Position numbers and translations under genes: made by a program. This document shows, piece after piece, positions 26,171 through 33,193 of a stretch of DNA of 64,000 bases. The notes beneath the pieces were generated by a model. It saw nothing but the letters and a program-made list of their open reading frames with translations, was not told the DNA's origin and made no database searches. The stretch's first letter is position 1. Every line of letters begins with the position of its first letter. This DNA comes from Massilia sp. YIM B02763 (GTDB lineage: Bacteria > Pseudomonadota > Gammaproteobacteria > Burkholderiales > Burkholderiaceae_D), in contig NZ_JASNRD010000007.1 of the NCBI RefSeq assembly GCF_030412015.1, positions 1-64,000 of the forward strand, written 5' to 3'.

Positions 26171-26198
26171 TTGCCTGGCTCAGTTGCGCGGTTATAAT
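26171..26198 (+). promoter_or_regulatory. Predicted sspA promoter
   Basis: TTGCCT (26171-26176) and a perfect TATAAT (26193-26198) with 16-bp spacing begin 5 bp after the petC stop. Transcription would begin near 26205, giving sspA a leader of about 65 bases that contains the hairpin at 26218-26242. Confidence 0.55.
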
Positions 26199-26217
26199 GG
26201 CGGCAACGTCTATTTTC

Positions 26218-26242
26218 GGGGTGAGCCGCCTGGCTTCACCCC
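26218..26242 (+). terminator. Terminator-like hairpin between petC and sspA
   Basis: GGGGTGAGCC pairs with GGCTTCACCCC, with one bulged base and a 4-base loop, followed by TTTGTTTCTT. It can end petABC transcripts, but it lies downstream of the predicted sspA promoter and therefore inside the sspA leader. Confidence 0.6.
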
Positions 26243-26268
26243 TTTGTTTCTTGAAGGAACTATAAACC

Positions 26269-26880
26269 ATGATGGTTCTCTACTCCGGCACCACGTGCCC
26301 GTTCTCCCAGCGCTGCCGCCTGGTCCTGTTCGAAAAGGGCATGGACTTCGAGGTACGCGACGTCGACCTGTTCAACAAGCCGGAAGACATCTCGACGATG
26401 AACCCGTACGGCCAAGTGCCGATCCTGGTCGAACGCGAACTGATCCTGTACGAATCGAACATCATCAACGAGTACATCGACGAGCGCTTCCCGCACCCGC
26501 AGCTGATGCCGGCCGACCCGCTGATGCGCGCCCGTGCCCGCCTGATGCTGTTCAACTTCGAGAAGGAACTGTTCGTCCACGTGAACACGCTGGAAAACGA
26601 GCGCAGCAAGGTCGGCGACAAGAGCCACGACAAGGCACGCGCCGAAATCCGCGACCGCCTGACCACGCTGGCCCCGCTGTTCCTGAAGAACAAGTACATG
26701 CTGGGCGACGAATTCTCGATGCTGGACGTGGCCATCGCCCCGCTGCTGTGGCGCCTGGACCATTACGGCATCGAACTGTCGAAGACCGCGGCCCCGCTGA
26801 TGAAGTACGCCGAGCGCATCTTCTCGCGCCCCGCCTACATTGAAGCGCTGACCCCGTCCGAAAAGGTGATGCGCCGCTAA
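26269..26880 (+). CDS. sspA: Stringent starvation protein A (glutathione S-transferase fold)
   Basis: SspA binds RNA polymerase and adjusts transcription in stationary phase and acid or starvation stress. The 203 residues have a thioredoxin-like N-terminal domain (YSGTTCPFSQRCRLVLFEKG) and an alpha-helical GST C-terminal domain (LDVAIAPLLWRLDHYGIEL), full length for the family. It precedes sspB, the usual arrangement. GAAGGAA lies upstream of the ATG. Confidence 0.95.
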   Translation: MMVLYSGTTCPFSQRCRLVLFEKGMDFEVRDVDLFNKPEDISTMNPYGQVPILVERELILYESNIINEYIDERFPHPQLMPADPLMRARARLMLFNFEKELFVHVNTLENERSKVGDKSHDKARAEIRDRLTTLAPLFLKNKYMLGDEFSMLDVAIAPLLWRLDHYGIELSKTAAPLMKYAERIFSRPAYIEALTPSEKVMRR

Positions 26881-27004
26881 GCGCGCGCTCCCGGCGGCCG
26901 GCTCTCAAAGGCCGCCGCCGGACACTGTTGCAGGCCGTTTTTCGACGTCGACGACGAATCGAAGTACACTGGCTGTAACATCTTGTTTCATTTCGACCCA
27001 ACAC

Positions 27005-27493
27005 ATGGCAGACATCTCTACCAAGCCCTACCTGCTGCGCGCCATCTACGAATGGTGCACGGACAGCGGCTTCACGCCCTACCTGGCCGTCAAGGTCGAC
27101 GCCGCCACCACGGTTCCGATGGAATACGTGAAGAAAGGCGAAATCATCCTCAACATCAGCTACGGCGCCACGTCCGGGCTGAAGATGGACAACGATGCGA
27201 TCACCTTCCGCGCCCGCTTCAACGGCGTCTCGCGCGAGCTGTACATCCCCGTGCACAACGTGCTGGCGATCTACGCCAACGAAAACGGCCAGGGCATGGC
27301 CTTCGACGTGAGCACGACAGCGGCCGAGCAGCCCGCTCCCGCGCCCGCATCGGCCCCCGAACCGGCGGCCGCACCGGCACCGGGCCTGTCTGCCGTGCCG
27401 GGCAAGAATTCGCCGGAAGCGCCGTCGCAACCGGACGGCGACAACGAACCACCCAAAAAAGGTGGACGCCCCACGTTGACCAGGATCAAATGA
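27005..27493 (+). CDS. sspB: ClpXP adaptor SspB
   Basis: SspB delivers ssrA-tagged proteins to ClpXP. The 162 residues show the dimeric substrate-binding domain (PYLLRAIYEWCTDSGFTPYL, VPMEYVKKGEIILNISYGAT) followed by an Ala/Pro-rich linker and a short basic C-terminal tail ending KGGRPTLTRIK, which matches the ClpX-docking tail of SspB proteins. The tRNA promoter is embedded in its last codons. Confidence 0.95.
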   Translation: MADISTKPYLLRAIYEWCTDSGFTPYLAVKVDAATTVPMEYVKKGEIILNISYGATSGLKMDNDAITFRARFNGVSRELYIPVHNVLAIYANENGQGMAFDVSTTAAEQPAPAPASAPEPAAAPAPGLSAVPGKNSPEAPSQPDGDNEPPKKGGRPTLTRIK

Positions 27494-27502
27494 GGGTATA
27501 AT
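27476..27502 (+). promoter_or_regulatory. Predicted tRNA-Thr promoter
   Basis: TTGACC (27476-27481) and a perfect TATAAT (27497-27502) are 15 bp apart; the -10 ends 12 bp before the tRNA 5' end. The -35 lies within the last codons of sspB. Confidence 0.6.
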
Positions 27503-27514
27503 TCTGGCCACATT

Positions 27515-27590
27515 GCCGGCTTAGCTCATCAGGTAGAGCAGTTGATTTGTAATCATCAGGTGGCGGGTTCGAGTCCTGCAGCCGGCACCA
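27515..27590 (+). tRNA. tRNA-Thr(UGU)
   Basis: The 76-base gene folds into a full cloverleaf: acceptor GCCGGC with GCCGGC, D arm GCTC...GAGC, anticodon loop TTTGTAA with anticodon TGT, T arm GCGGG-TTCGAGT-CCTGC, and an encoded CCA. The anticodon stem has one U-U mismatch. Its last 44 bases before the CCA end are repeated at 31435-31478 and, with four changes, at 33194-33237, so it is the attachment site of integrated elements. Confidence 0.97.
27545..27588 (+). other. Attachment site copy 1 (within tRNA-Thr 3' half)
   Basis: This 44-bp segment from the anticodon loop to the discriminator region is identical to 31435-31478. It is the element-proximal junction of the most recent integration; an integrase relic begins about 107 bp downstream. 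Tyrosine-recombinase elements commonly use tRNA 3' ends this way. Confidence 0.88.
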
Positions 27591-27610
27591 AAATTTAGCT
27601 TTGAAAGCAG

Positions 27611-27646
27611 TGCCTTAGGTTTAACCGACCTAAGGCATTTGTCTTT
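27611..27646 (+). terminator. tRNA-Thr terminator supplied by the integrated element
   Basis: TGCCTTAGGT (27611-27620) pairs with ACCTAAGGCA (27628-27637) around a 7-base loop, followed by TTTGTCTTTG. A near copy of this stem-loop follows the second attachment copy at 31501-31536, so the element carries its own terminator for the tRNA it interrupts. Confidence 0.75.
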
Positions 27647-27696
27647 GTGGAACGCGAAAAGTACACTTTCAGTACACTCAGCAGTCACAGAGGCTC

Positions 27697-28225
27697 ATGG
27701 CAACCATTGTTCTTACCTTCTTACCCCTTCCGCACCTACAAAGCACTTGTTCGCATGCGAGGCTGGCCGACCACTTCCAAGACTTTCCGACTCAAACGCG
27801 ACGCCGTCGATTGGGCCCGCAGAACCGAAGATGAGATGGTTCGTGGCGTTTACATCTCGCGGACTGGTTCCGAGCGCATGACGCTTTAGGAAGCGCTGCA
27901 GCGGTACTTGGCCGAGGTAACGCCAACCAAGAAGCCAACCACTCAGCGGAGTGAGAACATCACGGCCCAGCACTTGATCGGCTACCTCGGCAAGTACTCG
28001 ATGGCCGCATTGAGCAGCGAGCTTGCGGCATCTTACCGGGACCATCATCTGGCAGAGGGAAAATCCAACAACACAGTTCGCATCGAACTGGCAATGCTGA
28101 GTAACCTCTTCACGATCGCGATTCAGGAATGGGGTTTGGGCCTTACACACAATCCTGTCGCCGCTATCCGCAAGCCAAGCCCAGGATAAGGGCGCGAGTG
28201 TCCGTCAGGATGAAGAGGCCGACAC
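27697..28225 (+). pseudogene. Tyrosine integrase relic 1 (N-terminal half only)
   Basis: From ATG at 27697 (MATIV) a frameshift leads to KALVRMRGWPTTSKTFRLKR, the arm-binding DUF/SAM-like N terminus of phage integrases. An in-frame TAG at 27887-27889 sits where a Glu codon is expected (MTL-stop-EALQRYLAEV), and the core-binding domain continues (AALSSELAASYRDHHLAEGK, LGLTHNPVAAIRKPSPG) to a frameshift at about 28187. Homology fades into the tandem repeats at 28231. The catalytic domain with the R-H-R-Y residues is missing, so it cannot recombine DNA. Confidence 0.85.
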
Positions 28226-28230
28226 GCATC

Positions 28231-28481
28231 CAAACTAGCTTCGTAAGTCTCTCAGACAAGCTTATTAAACTACAAACTAGTTTCATAGCAGTACAAACTA
28301 GCTCTGTCAGACCCAAACTAGCTTTGTAAGACCCCAAAGTAGCTCCATAAGACCCCAAAGTAGCTCCATAAGCCTACTAACTAGCTTCATAAGCCTACTA
28401 ACTAGTTCTATAAGCCTACAACCTAGCTCCATAAGACTCCCAAACTAGCTCCATAAGGCCCCAAACTAGCTTCATAGGTCC
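28231..28481. repeat. 21-bp imperfect tandem repeat array (about 11-12 units)
   Basis: Successive units near CAAACTAGCTCCATAAGACCC are 20-22 bp long. Well-preserved starts fall at 28294, 28314, 28335, 28356, 28377, 28398, 28419, 28441 and 28462, with degenerate units before them. The 21-bp period is two helical turns, as in plasmid iterons or partition sites. CTAG occurs in nearly every unit. No frame is open across the array, and there are no spacers, so it is neither coding nor CRISPR. It lies between integrase relic 1 and the 3' end of the AlbA_2 gene; the 94 bp from 28482 to 28575 hold nothing recognisable. Confidence 0.85.
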
Positions 28482-28575
28482 TTCCATCCTCTAAGATCCA
28501 ACAAGCACGACTACTTAGCTAACTATCTACCAACCGTGCTCTTGCGCTATCTGATCGTTCGCTGAGCAGCTTAGT

Positions 28576-30246
28576 TCAAGCGGGTCCAGCAGCCTTGCCT
28601 AGCACATAGTACGCTGCACGCCGCTCTCCATGTTGGAGCAGCTGATCCGTATCCTTTAGACGTTTTAAGAGGTCCTTGGCTTGATCAGACGTCAGACGGC
28701 ACAGATCGGCTACTTCACTACGGCGTACTGAACCATGTTGCCTGACATAGCTAAGAACCATTTGCTCATGCTGCAGGTTTGTGAACCCCATTTGCCGCGT
28801 ATACGCAGCCTTGTCGCCATCAGCACGATAGACTCCGTGAGCCAACGTATATGTACGCCCACGAGCCGTTCCATGTGCTTGGACCAGTCCCGCCTCAACT
28901 AACGCTTCCAAAGTACGTTTTGCCTGCGCTGGCTCACGCTGAATATGAAGAGCCAATTCTTCAGTTGAAAGCCGCTTCAAGTCGCGCAACGCTGCTAACG
29001 CGATCAGACTATCGATTGGAAGCTCAGCACGTCTGCGATTCTCTTCTTCAATAACTCTTTTTAAGAAAGCCACATCAGCATCAGTCGTCGCTAATTTGAG
29101 AACGACATTTGTAGTATCCGTTCTCCTATAATCTGGCTCCGGCCTGCCGAAACGCAGCATCCCTCGATAAATTTTATCGACGCCGCGACCTGAACGTTCC
29201 ACTATTCCAATTCGCTTCATTGCGTCTGCTAAGGAACGATTACGAGGCCGCGGTTCAGTTGTCAATAAATTTGCAAGCGTCACGCCATCTACGAGACCAC
29301 CAGGATTACTGACAGTAAGACCGTCATCATCTATTCTGACATGGACCGCACCAAGCCGATGATAGTCACGATGAACTAATGCATTTGCAACCGCTTCGCG
29401 GAATGCGCCTAAGTCAACTTTGGGCACTGGCACACGAAATAGACCGACTTGAATCTCACGCTCAGGATTGTATGGACGAAAATTGGTTTCTAGCCAATCT
29501 AAAGCCTTAAGCAAAGGAAATCGACGGAACTCGTTAAATGCGACTGCCTCACGCTCTAGTACTTGAAAAGCGAACTCGTGCGTAGGCACAAGTTCACGCA
29601 AAGCCAATTCTCGTCCAATCAACAGCAACCCAGTCAACGTTGGTAAGCGATTCCCATCGCTACCACGAACTGTCAGCCCTAAGGCTCCGTCAAGGGCTTC
29701 GTCATCTAGCTCTAACAATACGCGATCGCCGCCATATTGCTGAACATTTTGACGTAGTCGTTCACGTTCCAACGGGTCCAAATCGGCTAAAGTCGCACCG
29801 GAAACAGATTGAGCAGAAACGTCCATAAGTCCAAAACTAGTGACACGGCTTGCTCTGTCGTGTGGCAACATCGCTACACACTCTGGCTGTCCATCGGCCT
29901 TAATCCGACGGCGTACATAAACCCCATTTGTAGTTGCAACCTCACCCTGAGCTTTAGGGACAACTATGCGAGCAACAGTGGCTCCTTGAAGATCAACGGA
30001 TGAAACTGTTACTGTTAAAGATGGTGACGTGCGTGCAGAAATTATTCCTGATAGCCCAACTAATTGCGAGCGCTCAGCATGAAGCCCAGTCGGCCGTCCG
30101 TCGTCCTCTACCCCCAACCATAACTCGCCACCTTCAGCATTGGCTAAACATACTACCGCCTCTACAAGATCACGATCAGATAATCGATTCCTATCACTCT
30201 TAAATTCAACTGTGAGAGATTCAGCTGTAGGTAACGAAAAACTCAT
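28576..30246 (-). CDS. AlbA_2-domain ATP-binding protein (COG2865-like)
   Basis: A 556-residue protein with an N-terminal AlbA_2 (formerly AAA_4, Schlafen-related) domain at about 8-120 (ESLTVEFKSDRN ... CLANAEGGELWLGVEDDG) and a HATPase_c_4 domain at about 270-390 with an N box (FREAVANALVHRDYH), VSNPGGL and GIVERSGRGVDKI. The last 170 residues look like two winged helices. The family is described as predicted transcriptional regulators and is frequent in mobile and defence islands. Only this gene and relics occupy the element. The ATG lacks a Shine-Dalgarno. Codon use is AT-richer than in flanking genes, consistent with transfer. Confidence 0.85.
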   Translation of the reverse strand: MSFSLPTAESLTVEFKSDRNRLSDRDLVEAVVCLANAEGGELWLGVEDDGRPTGLHAERSQLVGLSGIISARTSPSLTVTVSSVDLQGATVARIVVPKAQGEVATTNGVYVRRRIKADGQPECVAMLPHDRASRVTSFGLMDVSAQSVSGATLADLDPLERERLRQNVQQYGGDRVLLELDDEALDGALGLTVRGSDGNRLPTLTGLLLIGRELALRELVPTHEFAFQVLEREAVAFNEFRRFPLLKALDWLETNFRPYNPEREIQVGLFRVPVPKVDLGAFREAVANALVHRDYHRLGAVHVRIDDDGLTVSNPGGLVDGVTLANLLTTEPRPRNRSLADAMKRIGIVERSGRGVDKIYRGMLRFGRPEPDYRRTDTTNVVLKLATTDADVAFLKRVIEEENRRRAELPIDSLIALAALRDLKRLSTEELALHIQREPAQAKRTLEALVEAGLVQAHGTARGRTYTLAHGVYRADGDKAAYTRQMGFTNLQHEQMVLSYVRQHGSVRRSEVADLCRLTSDQAKDLLKRLKDTDQLLQHGERRAAYYVLGKAAGPA

Positions 30247-30936
30247 GAATATACGTTATATATTTCTATTGACAAGCTAGAGAAGCTCTCTAACGCTCTG
30301 TTGAGGGCTGATTCAGTTAGGCTATTACCGCGAAGAATTCAAAACATGCATCATTTATGTAGTGTCCTGGACACAACAACGTACCTCAAGCTAACCAATA
30401 ACCCGCCTTTTAGAGATCGCTCAAGGATCCTTTTCATACTCTGTATTTGAGAATGCATGCATTGGTGCATGTGACTAATGTGGTGCTAAACCAATAGGAT
30501 TTTTGCGTTTGCAGCCATTATCTGGCAGACCAGCTCTAACTTAAACAGCGAAGCTACTTTCTATTCTGGTAGAGCTCAGATCCGCAGAATTCGCTTTTGC
30601 TAATCGATAAAAATCCGTGTGATAAGGACTAAGAGATGGCGCTCGAGGTAACTTTTTAACTCTTAAAGCAATGGAAAGTAGTTGAAAGACCTCAGCCTTC
30701 TCATGGATGTACTAACAATCTCCTCTAAAACGCAAGAGGTAGACTATCACAACGCGTCGAAGAGAATGCAAATATGCAAATCTTTACTCTGTGCCAAGTT
30801 GAAAACGTCCACCGCACAAACAATTGAGCAAGTTTGATAAAAGATTTTAGAGAGAAGCTCCGTCGCTGGCGGACAGCAGCTATGATGGAGAAGAGTAAAG
30901 ACAGACTTAGATTAAAGTCAAGAGAAAAGAGTCTGC
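30247..30936. other. AT-rich non-coding stretch of the island
   Basis: About 690 bp without a supported gene. It contains the palindrome at 30278-30292, a second one, GTGTCCTGGACAC (30362-30374), and a TGCATGCA cluster near 30452-30470. Short frames such as a 44-codon one from 30703 lack ribosome sites. This may be decayed cargo or a regulatory region. Confidence 0.5.
30278..30292. promoter_or_regulatory. Palindrome upstream of the AlbA_2 gene
   Basis: TAGAGAAGCTCTCTA has perfect 6-bp arms around AGC and lies 32-46 bp before the gene. On the minus strand it is followed by TTGTCA (30270-30275) and, after 16 bp, TATATT (30248-30253). That -10 would place the transcript start at or inside the first codon, so the mRNA may be leaderless or the true promoter is elsewhere. 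The palindrome is a candidate operator. Confidence 0.4.
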
Positions 30937-31032
30937 TTAGGCTAAAGCGCCAGACAAGTAGCTGACACCCAGGCCATGGGCCGTATCTAAGATCGAGGCC
31001 ATAAAGAACTGCTTACGGAATGATTTTTTCAT
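30937..31032 (-). CDS. 31-residue peptide, second of a small-ORF pair
   Basis: The ORF encodes MKKSFRKQFFMASILDTAHG and eleven more residues ending SYLSGALA: a basic amphipathic N terminus followed by a moderately hydrophobic stretch. Its ATG lies one base after the stop of the upstream small ORF (TAATATG), with AGGTGAG about 6 bp ahead, which is a good ribosome site and suggests coupled translation. It is too short for routine gene callers. The function is unknown; a membrane-active peptide or the partner of the upstream membrane protein are possibilities. Confidence 0.5.
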   Translation of the reverse strand: MKKSFRKQFFMASILDTAHGLGVSYLSGALA

Positions 31033-31033
31033 A

Positions 31034-31213
31034 TTACTCACCTTGTTCCTTTCCTGCGTCATCAAACGCATCGTTCATGTTGTTAAAATACCAAATCTTG
31101 CAAACCCCAACTGCAAGCAACACGACTAGAAGCAAGGCCTGGATAAGCATAGAAGGCCACGACGCCCCCCGCTCTAACCCTAACCTAAGCAGACTCGAAG
31201 GCAAGAATATCAA
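31034..31213 (-). CDS. Small single-pass membrane protein, first of a small-ORF pair
   Basis: Using a TTG start at 31213, which has GAGGT 8 bp upstream, the product has 59 residues; an ATG at 31150 would give 38. It holds one membrane helix (SMLIQALLLVVLLAVGVCKI) followed by a polar acidic tail (NNMNDAFDDAGKEQGE). The hydrophobic run and its flanking Trp/Tyr are typical of real membrane proteins. Upstream on the minus strand are TTGACA-like and palindromic elements (around 31220-31245). It resembles phage or plasmid accessory peptides in layout, but I recognise no family. Confidence 0.5.
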   Translation of the reverse strand: MIFLPSSLLRLGLERGASWPSMLIQALLLVVLLAVGVCKIWYFNNMNDAFDDAGKEQGE

Positions 31214-31434
31214 AAATGCTACCTCAAGTCAACACTTGATGTCAAGATTGTTAATTTGCAATTCCATCATCCACTAAAGCGTATTGATGCCCTAGAGGTA
31301 CAACAACGGTACAATCGCCAAGTTGCCTCTGCTTCGTTCAATTACGCTAAGTTACTGATATATAAGTGCTTTCCATTCCCTTTGATTACTGTTAAATTAA
31401 ATTAATAATCAAAGACATACTGTCTTCTCAGCTA
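31214..31434. other. Right-end flank of element 1
   Basis: This AT-rich stretch contains palindromic CTTGACATCAAG (near 31231) close to the small-ORF pair and a segment from about 31333 that resembles the segment before the third attachment copy (33094-33193): both share TTCGnTCAATTACG and AATCAAAnACATA...GCTAATTT. It is therefore the conserved right end of this element family and may hold recombinase or directionality-factor sites. No gene is seen. Confidence 0.6.
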
Positions 31435-31478
31435 ATTTGTAATCATCAGGTGGCGGGTTCGAGTCCTGCAGCCGGCAC
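31435..31478 (+). other. Attachment site copy 2 (element junction)
   Basis: All 44 bases are identical to the tRNA-Thr 3' segment at 27545-27588. It marks the border between element 1 and element 2. It has no 5' tRNA half, so it is not a tRNA gene. Confidence 0.88.
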
Positions 31479-31500
31479 GAAAAATTAGCCTTGAGAAAAG

Positions 31501-31536
31501 TGCCTTAGGTTTTGTCGACCTAAGGCATTTGTCTTT
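31501..31536 (+). terminator. Second copy of the element-borne terminator
   Basis: TGCCTTAGGT pairs with ACCTAAGGCA around TTTGTCG and is followed by TTTGTCTTTG, matching 27611-27646 except in the loop. It shows that element 2 once provided the tRNA terminator before element 1 inserted. Confidence 0.65.
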
Positions 31537-31585
31537 GTGGACACTAAAAGTACGCTTTCAGTATATTCAGCAGCCACCGAGCCCC

Positions 31586-32171
31586 ACGGCGACCATCGTT
31601 CTTACGATTTCGGCGCCTACACAGCAATCGGCCGCATGCGAGGTTGGCGGACCAGTTCCAAGACTTTCCGACTCAAACGCGACGCCGTCGATCGGGCCGC
31701 AGAACCGAAGATGGAAATGGTTCGTGACATCTACATCTCGCGGGCCGGTTCCGACTGCAGGAAGCGCTGCAGCCATACCTGGCCGAAGTAACACCAGCCA
31801 AGAAGCCGAACACACAACGCGGTGAAAACACCATGGGCCAGCACTTGATCAGCTACCTCGGCAATTATTCGATGGCGGCACTGCGCAGCGAATTCATCAC
31901 GTCCTACCGAGACAACCGTCTGGCAGCTAGAAAGTCCAACAATAAGGTTGGCATCGCGCTGGCGATGCTGGGCAATCTCTTCACGATCGCGATCCAAGAA
32001 TGGAGCTTGGGCCTGACACACAACGTTGTCGCTGCCATCCGTAAGTCGTGCCCTAGACAAGGACGCTATCGTAGGCCTACAGACGTCGAAAAGCGCCAAT
32101 TGATTGAGGTCATAGAGCCCACAGCAATCCGGTGCTTGCGTAGGCGTTAAAGTCGCAATCGAGACGCGTAT
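31586..32171 (+). pseudogene. Tyrosine integrase relic 2
   Basis: A second, more decayed copy of the same integrase. The start is ACG at 31586 where relic 1 has ATG; frames then shift between GRMRGWRTSSKTFRLKRDAV, EALQPYLAEVTPAKKPNTQR and AALRSEFITSYRDNRLAARK ... LGLTHNVVAAIRKSCPRQGR. The reading reaches about 32150, where a TAG replaces the expected Trp codon (HSNPVLA-stop). The catalytic domain is absent. It starts 108 bp after attachment copy 2, the same spacing as relic 1. Confidence 0.82.
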
Positions 32172-32186
32172 GTGACAGTCCAAAAT

Positions 32187-32750
32187 TTAGGGCTGAGGCT
32201 CAGCCAGATGGACCTGCATAGAGGTTTCGTAGAGTAAACGTTGGGCGTTGACTGGTGCCGCCACAGTGGGATCCATCGCAGATGGCCAAATCCGGACGGC
32301 AAAGTCAGCGATGTCGCGGCTTGCTGCTATCACTCCACGCATATCCTCGATGTTAATCGCGTTATAGGGCAGCCAATCAGTCTTAGGTGCGAAGCTTTGA
32401 ATCGCATGGAGGTTTTTGATGGTGCGGTGTGCCGTGTATGGCTTATTGTTGTTTTTCTTGTCGATATAGTAGTGGACCACCAAGAAAAGGGTTCGTTGAC
32501 GATCCTCTCTGCACAATCCATTCAGCAACGCGTATTGACCTGCGAGCAGCTTGGCCATGTTTCCAGAGTCAATCTCGACCAAGATCAGACGACCATCCGG
32601 CAGCAAGATAGTCTCGTCAACTGAAGTCGAGACTGGCTCGTGGCCTGGAAAACGGAGGTGGTAACGGCGCTTGCCGTCCAAGGAGGCGCCACCAAATTTT
32701 TCAATGAATGTCCGGCGAAAATCCGCCTCATTGTCTCCCGCCATGCCCAT
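32187..32750 (-). CDS. Hypothetical protein with nuclease-like acidic motif
   Basis: A complete 187-residue ORF convergent with integrase relic 2. The centre reads SVDETILLPDGRLILVEIDS: an Asp (45), a hairpin, then VEID (Glu59, Asp61), the spacing of PD-(D/E)xK nuclease cores, but with Asp where the catalytic Lys is expected. A helix with GNMAKLLAGQYALLNGL follows. It has no signal peptide or membrane segment. A degenerate restriction-endonuclease fold is possible but unproven; I recognise no family. As the only intact gene of element 2 it may be selected cargo. Confidence 0.6.
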   Translation of the reverse strand: MGMAGDNEADFRRTFIEKFGGASLDGKRRYHLRFPGHEPVSTSVDETILLPDGRLILVEIDSGNMAKLLAGQYALLNGLCREDRQRTLFLVVHYYIDKKNNNKPYTAHRTIKNLHAIQSFAPKTDWLPYNAINIEDMRGVIAASRDIADFAVRIWPSAMDPTVAAPVNAQRLLYETSMQVHLAEPQP

Positions 32751-33193
32751 GGATCGCTCTATCTTAACTCAAAGAAATATTATAGTTTATTGCTAGTGAG
32801 GGCTAACGGAAGTAGTGCAATTCTTGGCACCGGTGGGTTAGCACGGGTGCCGCTGGCTCCGCTCTCATCCAGCACCAGCGGAGTGTCATCGTGGTTCCGC
32901 CCCTCTCTCATCCGGCACCGATGGAGTTGGCGTTGGTAGCTCCAGTCCCCCCACGCACTGGTGAGGTTGGCACCAATGGCGCCAGCGAGGCTTGTCTTGT
33001 AGGGTTGCAAAACTACCAGTCATAAGCTAATCGTATGAATTTTTCTGACACCAGCCGAATATAAATTCAATACAGCAATCAGTTTGCGACGGTTTCGCTC
33101 AATTACGTCAGTTATTGATAATGAAGTAATTTTATTTTAATTTTGTTGCGGCATAATTATCTTCACAATCAAAAACATATCGTCCTCTTGCTA
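32751..33193. other. Non-coding right half of element 2
   Basis: About 440 bp without a supported gene. A GC-richer patch (about 32826-32985) repeats GGCACC/GGTGCC-type words (CACCGGTGGG, GGGTGCCGCTGG, CGGCACCGATGG, TTGGCACCAATGG) in both orientations and could fold extensively. From about 33094 the sequence resembles the right end of element 1. A 76-codon frame on the minus strand here follows the repeats and is not convincing. Confidence 0.55.

Noticed and set aside
28231..28481. CRISPR array
   Set aside because: Units follow each other directly without unique spacers and are degenerate throughout; no cas gene is nearby.
30703..30837. 44-codon plus-strand ORF
   Set aside because: No Shine-Dalgarno, polar random composition and no promoter; not enough to call a gene.
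31020..31277. 85-codon plus-strand frame
   Set aside because: No ribosome site and unnatural composition; the opposite strand has the more convincing small membrane ORF pair.
31435..31478. Second tRNA-Thr gene
   Set aside because: Only the 3' part from the anticodon loop is present; the 5' half, D arm and promoter are absent. The same applies at 33194-33239.
32780..33010. 76-codon minus-strand frame in element 2
   Set aside because: It runs through the GGCACC repeat patch, has no ribosome site, and shows no protein-like pattern.
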